DNA from: Paenibacillus sp. FSL W8-0186
GTDB lineage: Bacteria > Bacillota > Bacilli > Paenibacillales > Paenibacillaceae
NCBI RefSeq assembly: GCF_037969765.1
Contig: NZ_CP150207.1
Span: 3,155,001-3,219,000, forward strand
Direction of reading: 5' to 3'
DNA length: 64,000 nucleotides
The position numbers were made by a program, and so were the translations under genes. The notes below the pieces were generated by a model. That model had not been told where the DNA came from and did not search any database. It worked only from the letters and a program-made list of their open reading frames with translations. Each line of letters begins with the position of its first letter. Position 1 is the first letter of the stretch. Positions 63,682 to 64,000 of the stretch are shown in pieces.

Positions 63682-64000
63682 TCAATTAACCCCCTGCAGG
63701 ATCCGTTCCGCAATGATCTGGTATCCAGCGCCATTCGGATGAAAATGATCGCTTGCCAAATATTTTTGCGAATTATATGTAAACAGGTCAAACGTCGGCA
63801 CAATCAGGGTTCGTTCGCGCTTGCGCAGTGTGTCCGCCGCAATATGATTCCACCGGGAAACGGCCTCGTCGCCGATTTCCCGCATTCCCGGCAGATCGGA
63901 GAACGGATTGTACAAGCTGACATAAACAAGCTGCGCCTGGGAATTAATCTCCAGAATACTGTCCGCAATGAACCCGAGCCGCTCCGAGGCCTGCGTCACC
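63682..64000 (-). CDS. SGNH/GDSL hydrolase, C-terminal part (runs off right edge)
   Basis: About 106 C-terminal residues of an SGNH-fold esterase or lipase. The catalytic Asp-His pair is visible in YLASDHFHPNGAGYQIIAE, and block III-like QLVYVSLYNPFSD precedes it. The N-terminal GDS block lies outside the window. It is transcribed leftward, just upstream of the ABC exporter genes. Confidence 0.8.
   Translation of the reverse strand, partial: VTQASERLGFIADSILEINSQAQLVYVSLYNPFSDLPGMREIGDEAVSRWNHIAADTLRKRERTLIVPTFDLFTYNSQKYLASDHFHPNGAGYQIIAERILQGVN

Overview
The window looks like chromosomal DNA of a Gram-positive, endospore-forming bacterium, most likely Paenibacillus or a close relative. Reasons: a SigI/RsgI pair, a GerA-type germinant-receptor operon, class Ib nrdIEF, parE-parC, Firmicute-type Shine-Dalgarno sites (GGAGG), copper-amine-oxidase-like 'stalk' domains on an RCC1 protein, and a mosaic of sugar and siderophore ABC transporters. 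Genus is inferred from gene content only. No rRNA, tRNA or CRISPR array was seen.

Layout. 1-2.5 kb: the start of rsgI (cut by the left edge), sigI, and a phosphotransferase-fold kinase. 2.6-7.5 kb: an agr-type quorum-sensing locus (a 6-7 TM membrane protein without a kinase domain, AgrB, and an unlisted 40-residue AgrD whose predicted ring residue is Ser), divergent from a 1051-residue protein that fuses a 7TM sensor, a HisKA kinase, a receiver and a second LytS-type kinase. 7.5-14.7 kb: an organosulfur-scavenging operon (SsuA/B/C-like transporter, flavin monooxygenase, TauD-like dioxygenase) divergent from an MFS exporter. Both transcripts start at clear sigma-A promoters, and both leaders carry the same 18-nt motif followed by an intrinsic terminator. 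14.7-16.2 kb: secreted RCC1 protein.

16.3-23.6 kb is an accessory island. A fossil IS (ends 16/18 matched) is interrupted by a complete IS1595-family transposon (1,929 bp, 31-bp TIRs, perfect 8-bp target duplication AAAAAGAA). The transposon carries a dihydrofolate-reductase-like passenger and a frameshifted transposase. Next come a DUF6809-like gene, an Xre regulator with two palindromic operators, and a strongly AT-rich two-gene cassette: a HerA-type ATPase translationally coupled to an OLD-type ATPase with a TOPRIM nuclease domain. This pair is the best candidate for an undescribed, probably antiphage, system.

23.8-40 kb returns to core-like genes: VOC protein, nrdIEF with two NrdR boxes, a Fur-controlled siderophore permease pair, an orphan NarL-type histidine kinase, a four-gene ger operon (A-C-D-B, including the small D subunit), an M14 carboxypeptidase with a long low-complexity extension before its membrane segment, a prohibitin-like protein, an IS1595 remnant and an ABC ATPase. 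40.4-51.2 kb: a leftward carbohydrate-utilisation locus (LacI regulator, binding protein, two permeases, BNR sialidase-like enzyme, DHDPS-family aldolase, L-fucose isomerase, ribulokinase-type kinase, YhcH) with cre sites and tandem operator-like repeats. 51.5-64 kb: an RlmI-like methyltransferase, RluA pseudouridine synthase, MarR, IlvE, SRAP/HMCES protein, LysR, parE-parC, a BcrAB-like ABC exporter, and the C-terminal end of an SGNH hydrolase cut by the right edge.
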